DNA from: Ancylomarina euxina
GTDB taxonomy: Bacteria > Bacteroidota > Bacteroidia > Bacteroidales > Marinifilaceae
Length of the DNA stretch: 64,000 nucleotides
Direction: 5' to 3'
Assembly (NCBI RefSeq): GCF_003863355.1
Contig: NZ_QQWG01000020.1
Span: 1-64,000 of the forward strand
The position numbers and the translations under genes were made by a program. The notes under the pieces were generated by a model that saw only the letters and a list, made by a program, of their open reading frames with translations, ran no database searches and was not told the origin of the DNA. Below, piece after piece: positions 8,031 through 14,934 of the stretch. How positions within the stretch are numbered: the first letter of the stretch is position 1; each line of letters begins with the position of its first letter.

Positions 8031-8654
8031 ATGGGAAAATACAATCAAGGGATCCTGGGCCCATTCACAGGAAAGGTTGGCGCCATAGTAGGCAGTTCAT
8101 GGCGAGGAGTGAATTATATCAAATCACTTCCTGGTCCAAATGCTTCAAATAGTGAAGCGCAGCAAAAACAGAGAAGCCGATTTAAGTCGGTGGTCAGTTT
8201 AGCCTCATCTTTGATGGAAAGTCTAATCCGTCCGGTATGGAATTTAGTCGGTGGCAAAATGACCGGTTATAATCTGTTTGTGAAAACCAACATGCCAGCT
8301 TTCGATGAAAGTGGAGCTTTGGTGAATTATTCTGATTTTCATGCTTCGATGGGAGCTTTACCTCTTCCTGAAATCTTGACTCTTCAGGATGATGCTGATG
8401 TGGTATCTGGAATTGAGTTATCCTGGAAGGATGATAGTGCTACAGGTGTCGGTAATGCCGATGACAAACTGCATCTTTTGGTGATGACTCCTGAGAGAGT
8501 TCACATCTTAAATACAGCCTCAGTTCGTTCGGATCAGTCAGCCGAAATTACCCTGCCAGTTGCAGCTGGAAATGTTCATGTGTATGCCTTTTTTGGAACT
8601 GCAGATGGAGCGAAATTTTCTGCAGATTTTTATTCACTAGTTGTTCTTTCTTAA
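8031..8654 (+). CDS. DUF6266 family protein
   Basis: This 207-residue protein opens with MGKYNQGILGPFTGKVG followed by IVGSSWRGVNYIKSLP, the conserved N-terminus of DUF6266. Further family-like segments are an F...V..AS.L...IRP.W block and a beta-rich C-terminal half ending in YSLVVLS. It has no signal peptide or membrane helix. The family is common in Bacteroidota, and no molecular role is known to me. It ends at the terminator at 8676-8711 and is probably transcribed with the small protein at 7708. Confidence 0.75.
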   Translation: MGKYNQGILGPFTGKVGAIVGSSWRGVNYIKSLPGPNASNSEAQQKQRSRFKSVVSLASSLMESLIRPVWNLVGGKMTGYNLFVKTNMPAFDESGALVNYSDFHASMGALPLPEILTLQDDADVVSGIELSWKDDSATGVGNADDKLHLLVMTPERVHILNTASVRSDQSAEITLPVAAGNVHVYAFFGTADGAKFSADFYSLVVLS

Positions 8655-8675
8655 GATTAACCAAATCTATGCATT

Positions 8676-8711
8676 ATGCTGCTGCGTTTTTCGTAGCAGC
8701 ATTTTGTTTTT
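8676..8711 (+). terminator. rho-independent terminator
   Basis: An 11-bp stem (ATGCTGCTGCG / CGTAGCAGCAT, one G-U pair) with a 5-nt T loop is followed by TTTTGTTTTT, 21 bp after the DUF6266 stop. Confidence 0.85.
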
Positions 8712-8889
8712 AAAGTGTTTCCATGAGAAAAGTGTTGCTACCATGTTGCTACCAAGTTTAAACTGAGACTTGTTTCGTTCACTTGGTTTTCTCGTGCATT
8801 CTAATATTACGTAAATAATAATGATGGGCTATTAAATGTAAGGCGTTCTGTATGTCTTGTATTTAGAGGTTTTTGGGTGTAAATAAAAA

Positions 8890-8915
8890 AAGGAAAACAC
8901 TTTCGTGTTTTCCTT
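8890..8915 (-). terminator. terminator downstream of tRNA-Pro
   Basis: AAGGAAAACAC / GTGTTTTCCTT form a perfect stem with a 4-nt loop. On the minus strand it is followed by a T-rich run (TTTTTTATTT). It lies 10 bp beyond the tRNA 3' end. Confidence 0.75.
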
Positions 8916-8924
8916 AATAATCTG

Positions 8925-8999
8925 TCGGGATGACAAGATTTGAACTTGCGACCCCTGGTCCCCCAGACCAGTACGCTACCGGACTGCGCCACATCCCGA
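8925..8999 (-). tRNA. tRNA-Pro (anticodon GGG)
   Basis: On the minus strand a 75-nt cloverleaf is present. The 7-bp acceptor stem is TCGGGAT / ATCCCGA, the anticodon stem is CTGGT / ACCAG with loop CTGGGGG (anticodon GGG), and a GTTCAAATC T-loop is present. CCA is not encoded. The antisense open frame covering this gene is spurious. Confidence 0.95.
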
Positions 9000-9100
9000 A
9001 TTGAATATGCAAATATAACTTTTGAATCATAAAACACAAAGGAAATGTGTATGCAAAATTTATTATGCCTACTTTCTTTATTGAATTCTATTTATAAACA

Positions 9101-9143
9101 AATAATTCTAATCCAACTCCCTATGAGTTGGATTAGAATTATT
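9101..9143. terminator. bidirectional terminator hairpin
   Basis: A perfect 19-bp stem (AATAATTCTAATCCAACTC and its complement) with a CCTAT loop lies just after the aminotransferase stop on the minus strand. Its A/T-rich ends supply the T tract in both directions. Confidence 0.8.
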
Positions 9144-9160
9144 GGGTAAGTAGATTTAAT

Positions 9161-10354
9161 TTAATTTAATTTATCAATGGCACTTTTGATTCGCGATATG
9201 GCCTCAGCCATAATCTCTTCACTGGTCGCATAAGAGAGTCTTAAACAATCAGGTGCACCAAAGGCTTCACCTGTAACTGTGGCTACCTTAGCTTCATTTA
9301 GAAGATACAGACTTAAATCAGTTGGGTTATTTATGATTATGCCATTACAGCTTTTACCAAATAATTTGGATACATCAGGGAAGAAGTAGAAGGCGCCATC
9401 TGGTTTTTTAATTTCGAAACTAGGGATCTTAGTCAGTAGCTCAAAAGCAACTTCTCTTCTTTGTTTAAACGCTTTTTTCATCTCTAGTGTGCACGACTGG
9501 TCACCCTTGAGGGCTTCTGCCGATGCCATTTGAGCGATTGTAGAGGCTCCAGAAGTCATCTGCCCTTGTAGTTTAGTGCAGGCTTGTGCAATCCAAATAG
9601 GAGCTGCTATATAGCCAATACGCCATCCCGTCATGGCATAACCTTTTGAAACACCATTGATAATTACAGTACGATCTTTTAATTCATCGAATTGTGCAAT
9701 ACTTTCATGACCATCTATATAGTTAATATGCTCATATATTTCGTCTGATATAATCACAATATCTGGGTACTTCTCGAAAACTTGAGCTAAAGCTTTTAGT
9801 TCTTTTCTTGAATAGATGCTTCCAGTTGGATTACTAGGTGAGCTAAAAAGAAAAGCTCTGGTCCTAGGTGTAATGGCCGCCTCCAATTGTTCTGGAGTGA
9901 TTTTAAAGTTTTGTTCTATGCCAGCAGGAATAAATATATTAATGCCTTGAGCTAATTTTACAATTTCAACATAACTAACCCAATAAGGACTTGGTATAAT
10001 AACCTCATCACCAGGGTTGATAACGGACATCATGACATTAAGAATGGACTGCTTTGCTCCATTCGAAACAACAACTTGCTCTGGTGTAAAATCTAGGTCA
10101 TTGTCTCTTTTTAGTTTAGTGCAAATGGCTTCTCTCAATTTTAAGAACCCAGGAATGGGTGAGTAATATGAGTAGTTGTTGATAATAGCATTGTGTGCAG
10201 CCTCCTTAATATGATCTGGGGTTTTAAAATCGGGTTCTCCTACACTCAGATTAATCACATCAATTCCTTGCTCTTTCATATCTCTGCTTTTTTGAGACAT
10301 GGCAAGTGTTGGAGATAATTCCATTGAAGTAATACGGTTTGAAACCTTTAACAT
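9161..10354 (-). CDS. aspartate-type aminotransferase (class I, PLP-dependent)
   Basis: This 397-residue cytoplasmic enzyme is of normal length for the AspC/AspB-like class I group, which exchanges amino groups between amino acids and 2-oxoacids using PLP. Visible landmarks are SNPTG (residues 174-178, with the cofactor-contacting Asn), D204 and Y207 in ISDEIYEH, and the Schiff-base lysine K237 in VSKGYAMTGWRIGY. The substrate is most likely aspartate or a related amino acid; the sequence alone does not separate these. It is monocistronic. A -7 box (TACATTTG, minus strand, 10425-10432) lies upstream, and the presumed -33 TTTG falls inside a CAAACGTTTGCG palindrome at 10450-10461. Confidence 0.9.
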   Translation of the reverse strand: MLKVSNRITSMELSPTLAMSQKSRDMKEQGIDVINLSVGEPDFKTPDHIKEAAHNAIINNYSYYSPIPGFLKLREAICTKLKRDNDLDFTPEQVVVSNGAKQSILNVMMSVINPGDEVIIPSPYWVSYVEIVKLAQGINIFIPAGIEQNFKITPEQLEAAITPRTRAFLFSSPSNPTGSIYSRKELKALAQVFEKYPDIVIISDEIYEHINYIDGHESIAQFDELKDRTVIINGVSKGYAMTGWRIGYIAAPIWIAQACTKLQGQMTSGASTIAQMASAEALKGDQSCTLEMKKAFKQRREVAFELLTKIPSFEIKKPDGAFYFFPDVSKLFGKSCNGIIINNPTDLSLYLLNEAKVATVTGEAFGAPDCLRLSYATSEEIMAEAISRIKSAIDKLN

Positions 10355-10695
10355 TGTGGTTATTTTTTATGGTTTTGTAAAATAGCTTGATACTTTTGTA
10401 GTATTCAATTTTTCAATTGAGGTACAAATGTAATGTTTTTAAACAAATTCAAACGTTTGCGTAACTACGGAAATATTCAGGTTTATGTGTTTTTTCATCT
10501 GGACTTAGATGTGAATTTCATGTGGATATGAATATGAAGCCTTTATTACTAGGGGGTTGAGTTGATTTTGAGAGGTGCGTGTGTTATGTGATTTGCATTA
10601 TTTTTATTTAGTATGAATTACTACACTAAACGTTCGCCTTATAATTTGATGTAAAGAAAGAAATAAGATATTATTCATTTTATATATAAATACCG
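10355..10695. other. divergent promoter region
   Basis: The 341-bp gap separates divergent genes. It contains the aminotransferase promoter candidate at 10425-10453, overlapped by a 12-bp motif (10450-10461) that is identical in reverse complement to the starch-locus operator at 57034-57045. Nothing else is recognised. Confidence 0.5.
10425..10461 (-). promoter_or_regulatory. Bacteroidota-type promoter with overlapping LacI-type motif
   Basis: On the minus strand TACATTTG (10432-10425) fits the -7 consensus TAnnTTTG. TTTG at 10453-10450 lies 17 bp upstream as a -33 box and forms part of CGCAAACGTTTG (10461-10450). A repressor bound to that motif would block the -33 element. Confidence 0.5.
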
Positions 10696-11208
10696 ATGCT
10701 TGAACTATTAAAATATACATTACCAGCTCTGGTTGTTTTTGCAACTGCTTATTTTCTGATAAAAGCGATGCTTGTAAAGGAAGAAAAGAAAATGAAATTG
10801 GATGTTTTTCTAAATAATCAGAAAGCTATTACGCCAATTCGTTTGCAGGCTTACGAACGTCTTATTATTTTATTGGAGAGAATCCATCCTGAATCTTTGG
10901 TGATTCGCGAAAATAAGCCTGATATGACGAATCAGCAACTTCATCAGGTTTTATTGACGATGATTAGAGGTGAATTTGAACACAATCTTTCACAACAATT
11001 GTATGTAACGCCACAAGCTTGGATGTTGATTAAAGCTGCCAAAGAAAGTTTGGTGCAGTTAGTTAATGCTGAAGCTTTGCAATTGGTACCTTCTGATAGT
11101 TCGATTAACTTAAGTAAGGCTATCATTGAAGCACAAATGAAAGATAAGAAATCCTCTCATGCTGAAGCCATTGCTTTTTTAAAGGCAGAAGTTCAGAGTT
11201 TATTTTAG
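10696..11208 (+). CDS. conserved membrane-anchored protein of unknown function
   Basis: This 170-residue protein has one N-terminal helix (TLPALVVFATAYFLIKAML) followed by a basic stretch and a mostly helical cytoplasmic domain. A conserved-looking block (RLQAYERLIILLERIHPESLVIR) and a later GEFEHNLSQQLYVTPQAWMLIK block give it the look of a Bacteroidota-restricted family, possibly the one catalogued as DUF7935, from memory. It lies upstream of and co-directional with a DEAD-box helicase, but a promoter-like box at 11272 suggests the helicase also has its own promoter. Function unknown. Confidence 0.65.
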   Translation: MLELLKYTLPALVVFATAYFLIKAMLVKEEKKMKLDVFLNNQKAITPIRLQAYERLIILLERIHPESLVIRENKPDMTNQQLHQVLLTMIRGEFEHNLSQQLYVTPQAWMLIKAAKESLVQLVNAEALQLVPSDSSINLSKAIIEAQMKDKKSSHAEAIAFLKAEVQSLF

Positions 11209-11271
11209 ATTTGAAATTGCAGTTTCGGACTTTAATGTTCGTCTATATCAGTCTACTCGAAATAAAATGAC

Positions 11272-11279
11272 TACTTTTG
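11272..11279 (+). promoter_or_regulatory. -7 promoter box for the RNA helicase
   Basis: TACTTTTG fits TAnnTTTG and ends 28 bp before the helicase start codon. No clear -33 TTTG is present at the usual spacing. Confidence 0.45.
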
Positions 11280-11307
11280 CGCAAATTTCTACAAATAAAA
11301 AGAGAGT

Positions 11308-12636
11308 ATGAGTTCATTTAACGACATCAAATTAAGTAAGCAAATCTTAAACGCACTTGCAGATGCAGGTTTTGAAACCCCAACTTCTATTCAGAAAGAG
11401 GTTTTCTCTCCTGTTCGTTCCGGTAAGGATGTGATTGGGATTGCCCAAACTGGTACAGGAAAAACCTTGGCTTATCTGATGCCTATTTTAATGAAACTCG
11501 GTTATGCTCAGGGAATGGATCCTAGAGCACTGATCGTGGTCCCTACTCGTGAGCTTGTTGTTCAAGTTTGTGAAACGATTGAGCTTCTAAGCCAATATAT
11601 GAATATTAGAGCTTTGGGACTTTACGGTGGTGTAAACATCAATACACAGAAAGAACAAGTATACGAAGGTGTTGATATTCTAGTGGCGACTCCTGGTCGT
11701 TTAATGGATATTTATATGACTCGTATCCTAAAGTTTACAAATATCAGAACTTTGGTAATTGATGAGGCTGATAAAATGATGGATTTGGGTTTTATGCCTC
11801 AGTTAAAAGCTATTTTTGAAATCTTACCTGAGAGACATCAAAACCTATTGTTTTCAGCAACCTTTTCGGATGTTGTTGACAAATTGGCTGACGATTTCTT
11901 AGTGGCCCCTCAACGAATTGAGGTTGCTCCTCAAGCAAGTACGGTAGAAAATATTTATCAGAAACAATACCACGTTAAGAATATCTTGAGTAAAGTGAAT
12001 CTCTTAAAATTTTTACTTGAAGATGAAGTCATTTTTAATAAAGTCATGATTTTTACTGAAACCAAAAGAAATGCAGATCGAATTGTAGATCGTTTGGAAC
12101 CCGTATTGGGTGATGATTTAAGTGTGATTCACGGTAATAAAGCTCAAAGTACACGTTTAAATGCATTGAATTCATTTAAAGAGGGAAGAGCTCGTGTGTT
12201 GGTTTCATCTGATGTTGCAGCTCGTGGTATTGATATCGATAATGTGAGTCATGTGATTAACTTCGATATGCCAAACAATTACGTGGAGTATGTTCACCGT
12301 GTTGGTCGTACTGGTCGTGCCGATAAAGAAGGTACTGCCATTAGTTTTGTGAATGCTGCAGAAGAAGAGTTGATGGAAAAGGTTGAGGCTTTAATTGGTA
12401 AGCCTGTTTTATTAGAAGAAATTCCTGAAGGAGTTGAGTTAACCTCACAGCTTTTAGAAGACGAAAAGATTCAAACACGAAATGTAAGAGTCAAAATGGC
12501 TGCTAAAAAGGGAAGTGGTTTCCATGAAAAATCAGCTAAAAACTCTAAAACACCTTCTGGATCGAAAGGTTTGATGAAACAAAGAGAGAATAAAAAAAGA
12601 AATGCCAAGCGAAATGCCAAGCGTAAAAAGAAATAA
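11308..12636 (+). CDS. DEAD-box ATP-dependent RNA helicase (RhlE-like)
   Basis: This 442-residue protein has the full two-RecA-domain motif set. The Q motif is GFETPTSIQ (21-29), motif I AQTGTGKT (46-53), Ia PTREL (79-83), GG (107-108), Ib TPGR (128-131), II DEAD (152-155) and III SAT (183-185). Motif V ARGIDIDNV and motif VI HRVGRTGR follow. The tail of about 60 residues is very basic (KKRNAKRNAKRKKK) and typical of RhlE-type helicases that bind rRNA or mRNA. It unwinds short RNA duplexes in ribosome assembly or RNA decay; the specific target is not visible. A terminator follows at about 12701. Confidence 0.93.
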   Translation: MSSFNDIKLSKQILNALADAGFETPTSIQKEVFSPVRSGKDVIGIAQTGTGKTLAYLMPILMKLGYAQGMDPRALIVVPTRELVVQVCETIELLSQYMNIRALGLYGGVNINTQKEQVYEGVDILVATPGRLMDIYMTRILKFTNIRTLVIDEADKMMDLGFMPQLKAIFEILPERHQNLLFSATFSDVVDKLADDFLVAPQRIEVAPQASTVENIYQKQYHVKNILSKVNLLKFLLEDEVIFNKVMIFTETKRNADRIVDRLEPVLGDDLSVIHGNKAQSTRLNALNSFKEGRARVLVSSDVAARGIDIDNVSHVINFDMPNNYVEYVHRVGRTGRADKEGTAISFVNAAEEELMEKVEALIGKPVLLEEIPEGVELTSQLLEDEKIQTRNVRVKMAAKKGSGFHEKSAKNSKTPSGSKGLMKQRENKKRNAKRNAKRKKK

Positions 12637-12700
12637 TCTGGCCTAAAATATTAATCTTGTTATCCCTAGGCTTTATAGTTTAATATCAAGATATCATCTA

Positions 12701-12732
12701 AAAACGTTCAATTCTGTTGAGCGTTTTTTTTT
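12701..12732 (+). terminator. rho-independent terminator
   Basis: ACGTTCAA / TTGAGCGT (one G-U pair) with a 5-nt loop is followed by T8-T9. It is 65 bp after the helicase stop. Confidence 0.7.
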
Positions 12733-12804
12733 GTTCTATGTTTAATATGTTAGTTTTGGTTACAGTTCCAACAAGAAATAACAATTTATTAAGCTCAAAA
12801 AAGC

Positions 12805-13734
12805 ATGAAACATTTAGAACGCGCATTTATAGGCCCCAATCATTGGTGGAGATACATATTGGTAACTTTGATAGCTTTTGTAGGAGCACAAGTAATTGGA
12901 GCTTTGCCTTTGGGTATGGTGATGATGTTTTATACGCTTTCAGGAAAAGGTACTATTAATCCCGAGAATCAAATGGATTTTACTAGTTTAGGTATTGATC
13001 CTAATATTGGTTTGGCTTTGATGATACTATCCTTTATCATTGGACTGACCATATTTGTACTTATACTGAAACCTTTTCATAAGAGAAACTATAAAGAAGT
13101 GATCAATGGTACGACTACCATTCGTTGGAATAAATTCTTTTATTCTGCAGCGGTTTGGGCAATTGTGTCAGCTGTTTTCCTTGCTATTGATTATTTCATT
13201 TCTCCTGCTAATTATCAATTCAATCTTAATTGGTCATTATTTATTCCATTGATACTAGTAGCAGTTTGTTTGATTCCTTTCCAGACTACTTTTGAGGAAA
13301 TTTTGTTTCGGGGCTATTTAGCACAAGCTGTTGGTCGATGGACCCGAAATAGATGGTTGGTCGCTATTTTACCTGCGATATTTTTTGGTCTTTTACATGC
13401 TTTTAACCCCGAAGTGGCTGCCCATGGATTTTGGATAATGATGCCTCAATATATATTCTTCGGCGCTGTATTTGGTTTTATTAGTATTTGGGATGATGGT
13501 ATTGAATCAGCTATGGGAGTTCATGCTGCTAATAATGTTTTTCTTGCCATTTTCGTAACTTCAAAATCGTCGGTCATGCAAACACCAGCTTTATTGGTTC
13601 AGGATACGATCAATCCGACTAAAGATTTCATTATTCTAATTGTAGCTTCGCTGATTATGATTGCAGTTTTAGCTAAAAAATACAATTGGAATTTTGCTGT
13701 ATTGAATCAGAAAGTGGAAGGAGAGAAGGAGTAA
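12805..13734 (+). CDS. CPBP family intramembrane metalloprotease
   Basis: This 309-residue polytopic membrane protein has about eight hydrophobic segments. The CPBP/Rce1-like signature is present: EEILFRG (E164, E165, R169), a second-motif His in GLLHAFNP (H198), and HAANN (H240, N244). These residues form the putative metal site in the membrane. In bacteria such proteins are linked to processing of peptides or membrane proteins, but no substrate is evident here. It is flanked by a terminator upstream and converges with manA, so it is probably monocistronic. Confidence 0.85.
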   Translation: MKHLERAFIGPNHWWRYILVTLIAFVGAQVIGALPLGMVMMFYTLSGKGTINPENQMDFTSLGIDPNIGLALMILSFIIGLTIFVLILKPFHKRNYKEVINGTTTIRWNKFFYSAAVWAIVSAVFLAIDYFISPANYQFNLNWSLFIPLILVAVCLIPFQTTFEEILFRGYLAQAVGRWTRNRWLVAILPAIFFGLLHAFNPEVAAHGFWIMMPQYIFFGAVFGFISIWDDGIESAMGVHAANNVFLAIFVTSKSSVMQTPALLVQDTINPTKDFIILIVASLIMIAVLAKKYNWNFAVLNQKVEGEKE

Positions 13735-13854
13735 GGATATAGAGAAAAGTTTAAGAAGAAAGTTCATAAGATATGACTGAAGCTTTCTCCATTACAGACT
13801 AACCAAAAACCATTTTACCTTTCTCTACTCCTTTATCTTCCAATATTTTTTTAT

Positions 13855-14832
13855 TTAGATATAGACTTCAAGACAAATTGTCTTATCACTAGTTTCTAGA
13901 ACTAATTCTTTTAATTCAGCAGGAATTAAGATACTTTCACCTTTAGTCACTTTTATACTTTCGTTATTCTCATAACAAATTTCGAATTCACCTTCTAGGC
14001 AGATATAAATTACAAACGAATCCAGAAGAGAGTAGTCTCGTTTAATTTTCTGATCAAATACCAAACGGTTGGTCGTAAAATAATTTGAAGTTGCAAGATT
14101 GGTCGATTTGTTATTATCAGATGGATATTCAGTTGCATACTGATTATCAAACGTGTAATCTATAGCATCAAGAGCAAGGTCAGTGTGTAGTTCACGAGCT
14201 TGTCCTAATTTATCAACTCGATTCCAATCGTACATGCGATATGTAATATCCGATGTTTGCTGAATTTCAGCTAGTAGAATTCCTTTTCCGATTGCGTGAA
14301 CACGTCCTGCTGGAATAAAAAAACAAGATCCACTTTCAACAGGTTCTGAATTTAGAATCTCTTCAAGTTGACCTTCATTTAATTTTTGCTGGTAGAGTTT
14401 TTGATCTACTTTTTGATTGAATCCGACAATTAAACTAGCCTCTTTTTCAGCTTCCAATACATACCACATCTCAGTTTTTCCATATGAGTTATGACGTTTT
14501 TTAGCTAGTTCATCATCAGGATGCACTTGAATGGATAAAGTATCATTAGCATCTATAAATTTAATAAGTAAGGGAAACTCTCTCCCAAATTGCTTAAATA
14601 CTTTTTCTCCCAATAGGCGGGGACCAAAGTTCAATATTAGGTTATTTAAACTTTCTCCTTTTAAGTTACCATTGGCTACAAGTGAAATGTCATTTTTAAC
14701 ACCAGATATTTCCCAACTTTCACCTATTTTTATGCCATCGGAAAAATCTTTTGATAGAATAGAATTTAATTTATTTCCACCCCAAATAGTTTCTTTGGGT
14801 ATGGGGCTAAACTTTATTGGATATATATGCAT
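13855..14832 (-). CDS. manA: mannose-6-phosphate isomerase, class I
   Basis: This 325-residue cytoplasmic enzyme interconverts mannose-6-phosphate and fructose-6-phosphate. The type I zinc site is visible: Q102 and H104 in SIQVHPDDE, E121 in KTEMWYVLE, and H179 in PAGRVHAIG. The active-site Arg falls in TYRMYDWNR. It is the short (about 320-residue) form common in Firmicutes and Bacteroidota. It is the last gene of the mannose-targeting locus and lies 102 bp beyond the third GH92 gene on the same strand. That placement fits its role of passing released and phosphorylated mannose into glycolysis. A hairpin at 14883-14912 separates the two. Confidence 0.93.
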   Translation of the reverse strand: MHIYPIKFSPIPKETIWGGNKLNSILSKDFSDGIKIGESWEISGVKNDISLVANGNLKGESLNNLILNFGPRLLGEKVFKQFGREFPLLIKFIDANDTLSIQVHPDDELAKKRHNSYGKTEMWYVLEAEKEASLIVGFNQKVDQKLYQQKLNEGQLEEILNSEPVESGSCFFIPAGRVHAIGKGILLAEIQQTSDITYRMYDWNRVDKLGQARELHTDLALDAIDYTFDNQYATEYPSDNNKSTNLATSNYFTTNRLVFDQKIKRDYSLLDSFVIYICLEGEFEICYENNESIKVTKGESILIPAELKELVLETSDKTICLEVYI

Positions 14833-14882
14833 GAACTAATTTTTTAAATTGTAAAACAACATCAATTTTTAGTTAAGACATA

Positions 14883-14912
14883 CTCCCCTGAATATTGAAG
14901 ATTTCAGGGGAG
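14883..14912 (-). terminator. intercistronic hairpin between GH92 and manA
   Basis: A perfect 10-bp stem, CTCCCCTGAA / TTCAGGGGAG, has a 10-nt loop. On the minus strand the following bases are only moderately T-rich, so it may be a partial terminator or an mRNA-stabilising hairpin. Confidence 0.5.
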
Positions 14913-14934
14913 AAGTCAGGTGATGTTTGTTGTG

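Noticed and set aside
8925-8999. tRNA 3' end as an att site with a visible partner repeat
   Set aside because: I found no second copy of the tRNA 3' sequence between 1 and 8900, so only the weaker island suggestion is kept.
8807-9037. Open frame antisense to the tRNA
   Set aside because: The VAQSGSVLVWGTRGRKFKSCHPD-type translation is the well-known false protein from the antisense of a tRNA gene.
12717-12959. 80-codon frame before and inside the CPBP protease gene
   Set aside because: It begins in the helicase terminator T tract and is out of frame with the clear protease gene.
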